DNA from: an uncultured Eubacteriales bacterium
GTDB lineage: Bacteria; Bacillota; Clostridia; Oscillospirales; Acutalibacteraceae
DNA length: 50,402 bases
Direction of reading: 5' to 3'
Assembly (NCBI GenBank): GCA_905198155.1
Contig: CAJKBQ010000021.1
Coordinates: 1-50,402 of the forward strand
The position numbers and the translations under genes were made by a program. Positions 1 through 7,281 of this stretch are shown here, piece after piece. Each line of letters starts with the position of its first letter. Positions within the stretch are counted from its first letter, which is position 1. Under the pieces are notes generated by a model. That model saw nothing but the letters and a program-made list of their open reading frames with translations, searched no databases and was not told the origin of the DNA.

Positions 1-111
1 GTTTTTTGCGGGTTTTTGAATCTTTTTCCGGGATACTAGATGTTGTATGCCTGGATTTTTTAGGGGGTACCGATGGGGGTGCTGGGGTCGGGGAGCATTG
101 CTGTGGCCGAA

Positions 112-172
112 AGCAACTCACTCAGGCGCTGCGGCGCCAGCACGCGGCCGACACGGCCGCCGCGAGGGAGCC
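112..172. repeat. Degenerate copy of the palindromic repeat family
   Basis: It begins AGCAACTCACTCAGG and ends GCGAGGGAGCC, so it keeps the two outer arms of the family seen at 396-451. Its centre is replaced by two GC-rich inverted stretches (GGCGCTGCGGCGCC and CGGCCGACACGGCCG). It is probably an old or diverged copy. Confidence 0.5.
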
Positions 173-259
173 TGGGGGTCGTGTTGACGGGGTAGCGCGT
201 GGGGAAAAGATGCTTTCGGCCGAAATAGATTCCCCGACTACATGGATCTTGTGGTAATT

Positions 260-301
260 GGCTCCCTCGAGAGGGAGCTGCCGAAGGCTGAAGGAGTTGC
301 C
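260..301. repeat. Palindromic REP-like repeat, copy 2
   Basis: The element starts with hairpin GGCTCCCTC-GA-GAGGGAGC, continues TGCCGAAGGCTGA and ends AGGAGTTGCC. It is nearly identical in order and length to the copy at 559-600. Confidence 0.75.
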
Positions 302-395
302 TTCCATACCGCGAGATTCTCCCTGTTGCAGGAGTGCTTCCCGTACGTCGGCACCGCGGGTTTAGCTGCAACACTGCGGTTGCGCTGCGGCGGAA

Positions 396-451
396 GGCAA
401 CTCCCTCAGTCTCGCGCCTGCGGCGCGAGCCAGCTCCCTCGAGAGGGAGCC
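396..451. repeat. Palindromic REP-like repeat, copy 3, inverted, with T-run
   Basis: This copy lies in the opposite orientation: GGCAACTCCCTCAG, then a small inverted repeat TCGCGCC-TGC-GGCGCGA, then CAGCTCCCTC-GA-GAGGGAGCC. It is followed directly by TTTTTT (452-457), so the last hairpin could act as a terminator for plus-strand transcription. Confidence 0.75.
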
Positions 452-558
452 TTTTTTATCGTGTTGCCGGGATAGCCTCACTTGGAGAATAACCCTTCGG
501 CCGAAAGATAGACCTCGGCCGAAAATAATCTATCTACTACATGAGTCTTTCAGTACAC

Positions 559-600
559 GGCTCCCTCGCGAGGGAGCTGCCGAAGGCTGAGGGAGTTGCC
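559..600. repeat. Palindromic REP-like repeat, copy 4
   Basis: Hairpin GGCTCCCTC-GC-GAGGGAGC is followed by TGCCGAAGGCTGAGGGAGTTGCC. It differs from copy 2 at only a few bases, one in the hairpin loop and one in the tail. Confidence 0.75.
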
Positions 601-713
601 ATAGGCCGTACCGGGCCAGCATTGTTGCAACCACCCCACCCCCGTAGGGGCAATCATTGATCGCCCGCCTTGGAATCGTACCGCGAGCACAGCGCAACGT
701 GGGAAAATACTGT

Positions 714-729
714 GGCTGAGGGAGTTGCC
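714..729. repeat. Fragment of the palindromic repeat (tail only)
   Basis: The sequence GGCTGAGGGAGTTGCC matches the 3' tail of copies 2 and 4 exactly, but the hairpin half is absent. It lies close to the end of the gene at 777. Confidence 0.6.
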
Positions 730-776
730 CCTCAACACTTGCCGGGACATAAATGTCGCAACCAACCCGCACCAAA

Positions 777-1034
777 TCATATCTTGTGCGCCACCCGGCC
801 GACCCCCAGCGCCAATTCCGATTCTTTCAGCGCAGCCGCCCAGGTTTCGCCGCCAACATCATACGTTACCCGAACGCAATCGCCGCAGTCCTGCGCGCAC
901 AGCCGCGTTCCGCTTCTGCCGTCGATGCAGCGGCTGCATGCACCGGACAGCTGCGCCATCAGCCGGCCGCAGTCGTCGCGGTACAGGCGCAGTTCCCGGC
1001 CGGACGACAGCCGCAATCGAATTTCATCCTGCAT
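777..1034 (-). CDS. Small cysteine-containing hypothetical protein
   Basis: This 85-residue protein matches no family I recognise. It contains a Cys cluster in the middle (a C-x2-C pair in SGACSRC, then C, then C-x2-C in AQDCGDC) around a short basic stretch, which could bind a metal or form disulfides. The first third resembles a small beta-rich domain. The start chosen is the ATG seven bases after AGGAGG. A TTG two codons upstream is too close to the SD. A TATAAT-like -10 at 1051-1056 (minus strand) lies just upstream with no good -35. It is divergent from the SleB-like gene. No signal peptide is visible. Confidence 0.55.
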   Translation of the reverse strand: MQDEIRLRLSSGRELRLYRDDCGRLMAQLSGACSRCIDGRSGTRLCAQDCGDCVRVTYDVGGETWAAALKESELALGVGRVAHKI

Positions 1035-1128
1035 TTTCAATCCTCCTACTATTATATATATCTATTCGCTCGTTTTCGCATATCCGCGCCCGCGCCGGGA
1101 AAACTGACCCAAAAGGAGCTGATTTCAA

Positions 1129-1830
1129 ATGCAATCCAAATCCTTCCCATGGAAATCCGTTTTGCTGCGGGCGTGGCAGATCGGCGTGCTGGTGCTGATC
1201 GGGCTGTGTTTCCTGACGCTGACCGACACGGCGCAGACGCAGGAAACACTTTCCCGCGTGGGGTCGCGCGGAGACGAAGTCCGGGCGGTGCAGCAAAAGC
1301 TGAAAACATTGGGGTATGACGTGACGACCGACGGCATTTACGGCGCGGCAACGGCGCGGGCTGTCAAACAATTTCAATCCGACCACGGATTGACGTCCGA
1401 CGGTATCGCCGGGGTGCAGACGCTTCAAGCGCTGGGCCTGAGCGGCGGCGCGGTGGCCGAATCCCGCAACGACGACGCCGCCTTGCTGGCGCGCGTGATC
1501 TCGGCGGAGGCGCGGGGCGAATCGTACACCGGGCAGGTCGCGGTGGGCGCCGTCATTCTCAACCGGGTGGCGCACCCATCGTTTCCCAACACCATTGCGG
1601 GCGTCGTGTATCAGCCCGGCGCATTCACCTGCATGACCGACGGGCAAATCAATCAGCCGCTGGCCAATTCCGCCGTGCGCGCCGCGCAGGACGCGCTGAA
1701 CGGGTGGGATCCCACCGGCGGCGCCATCTACTATTATAATCCCGCCAAAACCAGCAATGCGTGGATGCGCTCGCTGCCGGTCATCACCACCATCGGCGGG
1801 CACGTATTTTGCAGCGAAAAAACGGGCTAA
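1129..1830 (+). CDS. sleB: SleB-like spore cortex-lytic / cell wall hydrolase
   Basis: This 233-residue secreted enzyme probably cleaves peptidoglycan glycan strands, in the family sense as a lytic transglycosylase of the spore cortex at germination. A hydrophobic segment at about 17-31 is a signal or anchor. Residues 44-103 form a PG_binding_1 domain (VGSRGDEVRAVQQKLKTLGY). Residues 117-230 form the Hydrolase_2 catalytic domain, with the SAEARGE motif and its likely catalytic Glu127. Both domains are complete, although the protein is shorter than Bacillus SleB (about 300). AAAAGGAG lies at a suitable distance before the ATG. No YpeB partner is adjacent, so a vegetative wall hydrolase is an alternative. 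It supports a spore-forming host. Confidence 0.85.
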   Translation: MQSKSFPWKSVLLRAWQIGVLVLIGLCFLTLTDTAQTQETLSRVGSRGDEVRAVQQKLKTLGYDVTTDGIYGAATARAVKQFQSDHGLTSDGIAGVQTLQALGLSGGAVAESRNDDAALLARVISAEARGESYTGQVAVGAVILNRVAHPSFPNTIAGVVYQPGAFTCMTDGQINQPLANSAVRAAQDALNGWDPTGGAIYYYNPAKTSNAWMRSLPVITTIGGHVFCSEKTG

Positions 1831-1896
1831 ACGGCTTCTCATTCCGTTGAAAATGTGCTATAATAAGGGCATATCAACGGAACGGAGGCGGCGCTC

Positions 1897-2274
1897 ATGA
1901 CCAAAACCCGGATACTGCGCCCGGCGGACATCGTGCTGATCGGGCTGATTGTGGCGGCATCCCTGCTGATGCTGCGGATGCGCCCCACACAGGCGGGCGC
2001 GGCAGCCGAAATTTACCGGGACGGCGAGCGCTGCGCGGTCATCGATCTCCGCGACCCTGCGCGGCAGGAATTCCAATTTGACGGCGCAATTCCAGTGACG
2101 ATTATCTCCGAAAACGGGGCGATATGGTTCGAATCCTCCGACTGCCCCGACCAGATCTGCGTCCGCTCCGGCAAGCTGTCGCGCGCCGGAGAATCCGCCG
2201 CTTGTCTTCCGGCCGGGATCGTCGTCCGAATTCGCGGTGCGTCAAGTCCTGCGGCCGACGGCATCACCGGATAA
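1897..2274 (+). CDS. Membrane-anchored NusG domain II protein
   Basis: This 125-residue protein has one N-terminal membrane span (about 10-27) and an extracytoplasmic domain of the NusG domain II type. The family's conserved Cys pattern is present (SSDCPDQICVRSG with Cys83 and Cys88, and Cys103 in AACLPAG). Such proteins are common in Firmicutes, often near FMN-binding or RnfG-like genes, and their function is not settled. A TATAAT at 1859-1864 in the short gap after sleB may be its -10, but the -35 is weak. The SD is GGAGG. Its 3' end overlaps the convergent FAD oxidoreductase gene by 11 bases. Confidence 0.8.
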   Translation: MTKTRILRPADIVLIGLIVAASLLMLRMRPTQAGAAAEIYRDGERCAVIDLRDPARQEFQFDGAIPVTIISENGAIWFESSDCPDQICVRSGKLSRAGESAACLPAGIVVRIRGASSPAADGITG

Positions 2275-3544
2275 CGCGCTGAATTTCCGCCACAGGCACG
2301 TCGCGCAGCGAAATCCCGCGATGCACCGCAATGGCCGCCGCCGCGCCGCACGCCGCGCCGATCCCCACGCAAATCGGCATCACGCGGAAGCTGGCGTGCG
2401 CCAAGTGCGTGCCGGAAATGTTGCGCCCGCTCAGCAGCAGTCCGTCCAGCCGCTTCGGCACCAGACATCCGTACGGGATCGTATACCCCTTGGGCTGCGG
2501 GAATCCTTTTTGCATCCCGGTTCGATCCAGGCTTGGGCCGGTCAGATTGTGCACGTCAAAGTCGAAATGCGCACCGTGCACCACCCAATCGTCAAACTGC
2601 CGCGCCGCCAAAATATCCGCTTCCGAAATCTGCGCTTCGCCGACAAAGTGCCGCGTTTCGCGAACGCCGATCATCGCCGCCGCGCTGACGATTTCGCACC
2701 GCTCGTACCCCGGTACATATGCGCGCAAGAAATCGACAATCGGGTTCATTTGCGACCGGCAAACCTGCTCCGCACGCGTCAGGTCGGCCGCGTCGGTGCC
2801 GTCCACTTCGATGCAGTTGGTCATGTTGCACGTCACGATGCCCGGAACCGGCGAGGCATACAGCAGCACATGACCGGCCGGAAACGGCAAATGCTGCTTG
2901 GCAAGCGCCTGCAGCTCGCCTTTTTCCGTTTGGATCGTCGTTTCGAACGACGGCGGAAACACGGCACGCGCCATATCCACGCCGCCGACTTTGAACATCA
3001 GCGTGGCCGGTTGCATTTTGCCGTCCGTTTCCCGTCCCTTTCGATATGCCGCTCCGGCACGCGCGGCCACGTCTCCGTCACCCGTGCCGTCCACCAGCAC
3101 CCGACCCAGAAAGGCTTCCCGACCGCTTTTGCTTTCCGTAATCACGCCGCGCACGCAATCCCCCGTCCGAATCACGTCGCACACAAACGTATACAGCCGG
3201 ATCGTCACCCCGGCTTCCGCCAGCATTTCCAGATACGTGGTTTTCAACTGCTCCGGGTCGATGCTGCCGACGAACGGCGCGTCCGCCCGGTTGTGCCGAT
3301 TCATCCGCTCCAGCAGTTCCCGGTACAACAGGCTGTCCACGGTTCCGGAAAAATGGCTCATCAGTCCGCTGGTGGACATCCCGCCTACGCTGGACTGCCC
3401 CTCGATCAGCAGCGTTTTGGCGCCGCCGCGCGCCGCCATGACCGCCGCGGCAAATCCGGACGGGCCGCTCCCCGCCACGATCACATCATACGTCCCGGCC
3501 ACCGGGATGCGGCGCTCCGGCTCCGTAATCATCGTTTGTTCCAA
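2264..3544 (-). CDS. FAD-dependent oxidoreductase (FAD_oxidored family)
   Basis: This 426-residue flavoprotein probably oxidises or reduces a small organic substrate. The Rossmann motif GSGPSG is at 25-30, with the ribose-binding Glu48. A second FAD motif is VDGTGDGDVAARAG, and the C-terminal block LVPKRLDGLLLSGRNISGTHLA is typical of the pfam12831 family. The substrate cannot be read from the sequence. The annotated TTG start is four codons before an ATG and has GGGGGA about six bases upstream, whereas the ATG is too far from it. The gene is divergent from an AraC regulator with a PocR-like sensor, which makes that regulator its likely controller. No quinone- or Fe-S-binding extension is seen. 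Confidence 0.85.
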   Translation of the reverse strand: MEQTMITEPERRIPVAGTYDVIVAGSGPSGFAAAVMAARGGAKTLLIEGQSSVGGMSTSGLMSHFSGTVDSLLYRELLERMNRHNRADAPFVGSIDPEQLKTTYLEMLAEAGVTIRLYTFVCDVIRTGDCVRGVITESKSGREAFLGRVLVDGTGDGDVAARAGAAYRKGRETDGKMQPATLMFKVGGVDMARAVFPPSFETTIQTEKGELQALAKQHLPFPAGHVLLYASPVPGIVTCNMTNCIEVDGTDAADLTRAEQVCRSQMNPIVDFLRAYVPGYERCEIVSAAAMIGVRETRHFVGEAQISEADILAARQFDDWVVHGAHFDFDVHNLTGPSLDRTGMQKGFPQPKGYTIPYGCLVPKRLDGLLLSGRNISGTHLAHASFRVMPICVGIGAACGAAAAIAVHRGISLRDVPVAEIQRVIR

Positions 3545-3573
3545 AATAAGTCCCCCGCTTTTCTCAAATTTGC

Positions 3574-3603
3574 TTGACCCGGTTTTGCCGGGTATGGTAT
3601 AAT
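3574..3603 (+). promoter_or_regulatory. Promoter of the PocR-type AraC gene
   Basis: TTGACC (3574-3579) and TATAAT (3598-3603) are separated by 18 bases. The spacer contains an inverted repeat (CCGG-TTTTG-CCGGG) that could be an operator in the divergent control region. Confidence 0.75.
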
Positions 3604-3688
3604 CATAGCACGCGGTTCCGTATTTTTCATTCGTTTTTTCGCCTGATTTTTATGAAATCGTGCAATCTCGCGGGGAGGGAAAACGCAC

Positions 3689-4531
3689 ATGGGCATCGAC
3701 TGCACCGATATCACCCGGTATCTGGATTTTCTGGTTTCGGATCTGAAATACCAGATCACGCTGCACGGCGCACCGGCGGAATGGCCGGAATTCGTGAAAT
3801 ACAACTTTCACTTGAATCCCTACTGCCACTACGTCAAGACCGTTTGCGCGTGCTGGCCGGAGTGTATCCGCCGCCAAAGCCGGGTGCGGCAGGTGTGCGC
3901 AAGCGGCGCATTTTTTGGCGTATGCTACGCCGGTGTGGGCGAATATGTGTACCCGCTCGCGCCGGACGGTACCTGCATCGGGTTTCTGTCCGTCAGCGGA
4001 TACCTAGGGCGTGACGAGTCCGTCGCGACCGGGAAAGTCCGCCACTTTGCAAACGTGCACCACGTTCCGTACGATCAGTTGGTCGCCATGCGCGCCCGCT
4101 ATCTGCGCCCGCCGGTACCGGACGACACCGTGGACACCGTGGTGCGCCCGCTGGTGATTATGCTGACGATGTATGCGGCACAGCGCCGCACGGTTGCGCC
4201 GCACAACGACGATTTGTACACGCGGCTGCTGCGCACCATCCACGTGCACCACCACACCGCGCTGACCATGCCGCAGCTCGCCCGCACGCTGCATTGCAGC
4301 GTGTCCACGCTCAGCCATATGTTCCGGCAGCGTACGGGGATGAGCATCCGTGCCTACATCGAAAAGCTGCGGATCGACGAAGCCAAGTGGCTGCTGGCGC
4401 AGTCCGACTTTTCCGTCACGGAAGTTTCCGATTGCCTGGGATTTTGCAACGCGGCCTATTTTTCGTCGATATTCAAAAAAGCCTGCGGACTTTCGCCGAA
4501 AGCATACGCCCGGCAAACCCGCACCCCATAA
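3689..4531 (+). CDS. AraC-family regulator with PocR-like sensory domain
   Basis: This 280-residue transcription regulator has residues 5-150 resembling the PocR ligand-binding domain, including a Cys-rich core (YCHYVKTVCACWPEC; Cys46, 53, 55, 59, then Cys70 and Cys79). Residues about 180-277 are a two-helix-turn-helix AraC domain ending LGFCNAAYFSSIFKKACGLSPKAYA. PocR domains are thought to sense small hydrocarbon derivatives such as diols. GGAGGG precedes the ATG. It sits head to head with the FAD oxidoreductase, which is the most likely target. A strong hairpin terminator follows directly. Confidence 0.85.
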   Translation: MGIDCTDITRYLDFLVSDLKYQITLHGAPAEWPEFVKYNFHLNPYCHYVKTVCACWPECIRRQSRVRQVCASGAFFGVCYAGVGEYVYPLAPDGTCIGFLSVSGYLGRDESVATGKVRHFANVHHVPYDQLVAMRARYLRPPVPDDTVDTVVRPLVIMLTMYAAQRRTVAPHNDDLYTRLLRTIHVHHHTALTMPQLARTLHCSVSTLSHMFRQRTGMSIRAYIEKLRIDEAKWLLAQSDFSVTEVSDCLGFCNAAYFSSIFKKACGLSPKAYARQTRTP

Positions 4532-4533
4532 AG

Positions 4534-4561
4534 AAAAAAACAGGCCGCGGCCTGGTTTTTT
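4534..4561. terminator. Bidirectional terminator
   Basis: Hairpin CAGGCC-GC-GGCCTG (4541-4554) is flanked by an A-run on the left and a T-run on the right. It can end both the AraC gene and the convergent E2-like gene. Confidence 0.85.
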
Positions 4562-4579
4562 CGTATGCGTTCCGTGATT

Positions 4580-5419
4580 TTATTCGTCCTCCACCACCGT
4601 CTCCGGCGGGGCTTCCAGCAGCGTGGGGTCGTTGAGGTACTGCTGCATCCGGCGGAACACTTTGGCAAAGTAGCTCCCGGAGCAGATGCGCTCGTCCATT
4701 ACGACGCCGATCGGCAGGCAGCGTTCCAGCTGCACCGTGCGCGATTCGTCGTAGTACGGGCGCTCCACGCTGTTGCCCATGGTGATAAACACGCTGGACG
4801 TTCCGAATTCGTACAGATGATGGTAAATGTGGTTTGTCCGGATCGACGCCAGGTTGGAAATCACCAAACTGGCATGAAACGGACTGGCTTTGATGATCGA
4901 CCGCGGCAGCAGGCCGTGCTTGTCCATCCACCGGAAAATGTTGACGCCGCCGCGCAGCAGCCCCGGCACGTTCAGCAGGACTTTGATCATCTTGTCGGTC
5001 GAATTCGTCACGGCCGCCGCGCGGTTTCCGGCGACGAATTCGTTGATTTTGCGGTTGACGTCGAAAATGGTGTCGGATTTGTCCAGGTAGATTTTGGACA
5101 TTGTCCCATCCATATCGCCCGGCCGCAGCACCACCATGCTGACGCACACTTCGTTGCGGGCATAGATTTTTTTGTTCATGATAAAGCGGTTCAGCAGCGG
5201 AAATTCTGCCATGCACCGCAGGTACGCCGCAATCAGCACGCACATATGGCTCAGCCGCACGTCCTCGCGGCGCTTTTTCATAATATAGTCGTGGATGGGG
5301 CGGTACGGAATATATTCGGTAATCGCGTTGAGCGCGTCGTACCGGTGTACCATGATATGCGGCACGACGGCATACATCGGCTCGATATTTTTGACTCTTT
5401 TCCCATCGGTTCTCGGCAT
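4580..5419 (-). CDS. E2 acyltransferase catalytic-domain-like protein, altered active site
   Basis: This 279-residue protein has the fold signature of the 2-oxoacid dehydrogenase E2 / chloramphenicol acetyltransferase catalytic domain, with no lipoyl or E1/E3-binding domain and no E1 or E3 gene nearby. The family's catalytic DHRxxDG motif is replaced near the C terminus by DERICSG (242-248), so the usual His is Glu and the Asp is Ser. CoA acyl transfer by the normal mechanism is therefore doubtful. The start is the ATG (MPRTDGKRV) after an AAGGGGAAG SD, because the upstream open frame runs through the promoter. It is transcribed alone. Its role is unknown. Confidence 0.7.
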   Translation of the reverse strand: MPRTDGKRVKNIEPMYAVVPHIMVHRYDALNAITEYIPYRPIHDYIMKKRREDVRLSHMCVLIAAYLRCMAEFPLLNRFIMNKKIYARNEVCVSMVVLRPGDMDGTMSKIYLDKSDTIFDVNRKINEFVAGNRAAAVTNSTDKMIKVLLNVPGLLRGGVNIFRWMDKHGLLPRSIIKASPFHASLVISNLASIRTNHIYHHLYEFGTSSVFITMGNSVERPYYDESRTVQLERCLPIGVVMDERICSGSYFAKVFRRMQQYLNDPTLLEAPPETVVEDE

Positions 5420-5465
5420 TAGATCATCTTCCCCTTCGTTCTTGCAAAAATACACGGTTACACAT

Positions 5466-5494
5466 ATCGTAGCATATTTTGCGGAAAAATGCAA
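5466..5494 (-). promoter_or_regulatory. Promoter of the E2-like gene
   Basis: On the minus strand, TTGCAT (5489-5494) and TACGAT (5466-5471) are separated by 17 bases. They lie about 50 bases before the start codon. Confidence 0.65.
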
Positions 5495-5531
5495 GGGGAG
5501 AAGTGAAACTTTGCGTTTGGCGGCGCAGTTT

Positions 5532-6275
5532 TTACAGGCTTTTTCCGCCGTCCACAAATATCCGCTGCCCGGTGATGTAGCGCCCGGCATCGCTGCACAG
5601 CAGGCGGACGATCCCGGCGCAGTCCTGCGGCTGACCGTAATATCCCATAGGAATAGAGTCGGTCACAATTTTGGCATAGGCCGGGTCGGCCAGCGCATCC
5701 ACGTTGCGGTCGGTATAAATCACGCCGGGCGCCACGTCGTTCAGCGTGATCCCGTCCGCGGCCAGCTGAACCGCCAGCGACCGGATCATGGCCGTTTGCG
5801 CCGCTTTGCTGGCGGAATAGACCAGCATATCGGGATGCGGTTTGGCTTCCTGCACCGAACCGATTGCGACGATCCGCCCCCAGCGCTGCGCCTGCATCGC
5901 CGGAACCGCCTGCCGGATCAGGCTCAGCGACGCCCGCCAGTTGCAGTTGACCTGCGCGTCGAACTCGGCCGGGGAGATTTGATCCCACCGGTTGCGGAAC
6001 TGCATCGACGCGTTCAGCACCAGCACATCAATATGCCCGGCGCGGTCGATCAGCCCGTCCGCGCCGTCTGCGGTGCTGAGGTCGGCGGTGCACACGCTGC
6101 ATTGCCGCCCCATCGCCGCAATTTCCCGCTGCACGGCGCGCACTTTTTCGCCGTCCCGGCTGCAATGCAGCACGATATCCGCCCCGGCTTCTGCCAGCGC
6201 GATGGCAATCGCCCGGCCGATGCCGCGGCTGGATCCGGTGACGAGGGCGCGTTTTCCCGTTAATTCTGCAAACAT
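5532..6275 (-). CDS. Short-chain dehydrogenase/reductase (SDR)
   Basis: This 247-residue NAD(P)-dependent oxidoreductase is a classical SDR: TGSSRGIG (13-20) binds the cofactor, NAS (88-90) sits in the NNAG position, and Ser140, Tyr153 and Lys157 (YSASK) form the catalytic set. The C terminus GRYITGQRIFVDGGKSL is typical of FabG-like enzymes. The substrate is unknown. A GGGAGGAAT SD precedes the ATG. It lies 46 bases downstream of an AraC regulator on the same strand and is probably co-transcribed with it, which suggests a dedicated carbohydrate-derived substrate. Confidence 0.88.
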   Translation of the reverse strand: MFAELTGKRALVTGSSRGIGRAIAIALAEAGADIVLHCSRDGEKVRAVQREIAAMGRQCSVCTADLSTADGADGLIDRAGHIDVLVLNASMQFRNRWDQISPAEFDAQVNCNWRASLSLIRQAVPAMQAQRWGRIVAIGSVQEAKPHPDMLVYSASKAAQTAMIRSLAVQLAADGITLNDVAPGVIYTDRNVDALADPAYAKIVTDSIPMGYYGQPQDCAGIVRLLCSDAGRYITGQRIFVDGGKSL

Positions 6276-6321
6276 TTGTAATTCCTCCCGATAATTCCAT
6301 TAACGATTTGAACGCCATGCA

Positions 6322-7152
6322 TTATGGATGGCCGACGCTGGGGTCCTGATTTTGGTATTTGGCCCGGAACGCCGTCGGCGAAATGCCTTCTGCCTGCTGA
6401 AACACCCGCGAAAAATACAGCGGGTCGCTGTACCCCACCGCTGCTGCGACCGTTTGGATCTGGCGGTCGGTGGTGCGCAGCATGGTTTTGGCGGCGGCCA
6501 TGCGCTGCTGGCGGATATACGCTTTGGGCGACATCCCCATCCGGGCACGGAACATCCGCCCGAAATACGATTCGTCCAGGAACACGCTTTCGGCCAGCGT
6601 TTCCACGCGCAGGTCTCCCGCTAAGTTGTAGCGGATCATGCGCACCGCCACTTCGACGGGGTCGGGGCGCGGGGCGGGGCGTTCGTCGGCCATCAGCTCC
6701 GCAAAAAAGCAGTGGAGCAGCGTTTGCACGCGGTACTGCGTCCGCAGCGCGCCGTCGTACTGGATTTGATACAGCTCCGTGCAGATTCTGCACAGCGTCC
6801 GGAACCGGCTGGGGCGGCAGATGGGGTGGCTGCGCGTCACGCCGATGGCCGCCAGCGCGGATTCCGGCGCGCTGCCGTTGACGCCGATCCACCGGATGGA
6901 CCATGGCGTTTCCGCGCGGTACGCAATCCGCTCCCCGGGGAACATGGTCAGCATCTGCCCCGCGCCGAACGGGATGGACCCGCCCGGGGCGTCCAGTCTG
7001 GCTGCTCCGGCTTCCACCAGCACCAGCAGAAAATGCGTCCGAATCTCCGGCCCATACACATGGTTCGGCGTCCGGTCGCGGTAGCCGCAGTAGTACAGAC
7101 CCAGATCCGTCTCCGCCGCGTCGGCGTATTTTTCGTACAATGTATCGTCCAT
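6322..7152 (-). CDS. AraC-family transcriptional regulator (cupin type)
   Basis: This 276-residue regulator has an N-terminal AraC-type beta-barrel sensor (about 15-110, with GPEIRTHFLLVLVEAG and FGAGQMLTMFPGE). The C-terminal double HTH spans about 170-268 (LAESVFLDESYFGRMFRARMG... VGYSDPLYFSRVFQQAEG). It is typical of regulators for sugar-use operons. The SD is GAGGTGA. It is divergent from the GH129-like gene and upstream of the SDR, so it probably controls both. It has its own promoter overlapping the divergent region. Confidence 0.88.
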   Translation of the reverse strand: MDDTLYEKYADAAETDLGLYYCGYRDRTPNHVYGPEIRTHFLLVLVEAGAARLDAPGGSIPFGAGQMLTMFPGERIAYRAETPWSIRWIGVNGSAPESALAAIGVTRSHPICRPSRFRTLCRICTELYQIQYDGALRTQYRVQTLLHCFFAELMADERPAPRPDPVEVAVRMIRYNLAGDLRVETLAESVFLDESYFGRMFRARMGMSPKAYIRQQRMAAAKTMLRTTDRQIQTVAAAVGYSDPLYFSRVFQQAEGISPTAFRAKYQNQDPSVGHP

Positions 7153-7171
7153 CGTGGATCACCTCGCCCCC

Positions 7172-7200
7172 ATTGTAGCACGAAAAGTCGAAAATGTCCA
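7172..7200 (-). promoter_or_regulatory. Promoter of the AraC-SDR operon
   Basis: On the minus strand, TGGACA (7195-7200) and TACAAT (7172-7177) are separated by 17 bases. Confidence 0.7.
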
Positions 7201-7221
7201 TATCCTGCACGGAAAAATGCA

Positions 7222-7250
7222 TTCCATTGTGCGGAGCTGCGCGGTATAAT
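7222..7250 (+). promoter_or_regulatory. Promoter of the GH129-like gene
   Basis: A clear TATAAT at 7245-7250 has a weak -35 (TTCCAT, 7222-7227) at a 17-base spacing. The poor -35 fits a promoter that needs an activator, such as the divergent AraC protein. Confidence 0.6.
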
Positions 7251-7281
7251 ACGAAGAAAATCCCGATTGGAGACGAAGTAC

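Larger units (their letters stand above)
1..776. other. Gene-free stretch with palindromic repeats
   Basis: No open frame here has a ribosome binding site or a recognisable protein, and the short frames present are shadows of the GC-rich repeats. The stretch is built around several copies or fragments of one palindromic element, listed separately, with unrelated sequence between them. It ends at the stop codon of the small minus-strand gene at 777. I see no RNA gene in it. Confidence 0.6.

Noticed and set aside
112..729. CRISPR array
   Set aside because: Repeats differ in orientation, length and spacing, and are palindromic elements rather than direct repeats with equal spacers; no cas genes are present.
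6712..7281. N-terminal extension of the GH129-like protein
   Set aside because: The frame is open but runs antisense to the AraC gene and across the promoter at 7222-7250; the ATG at 7282 has its own SD.
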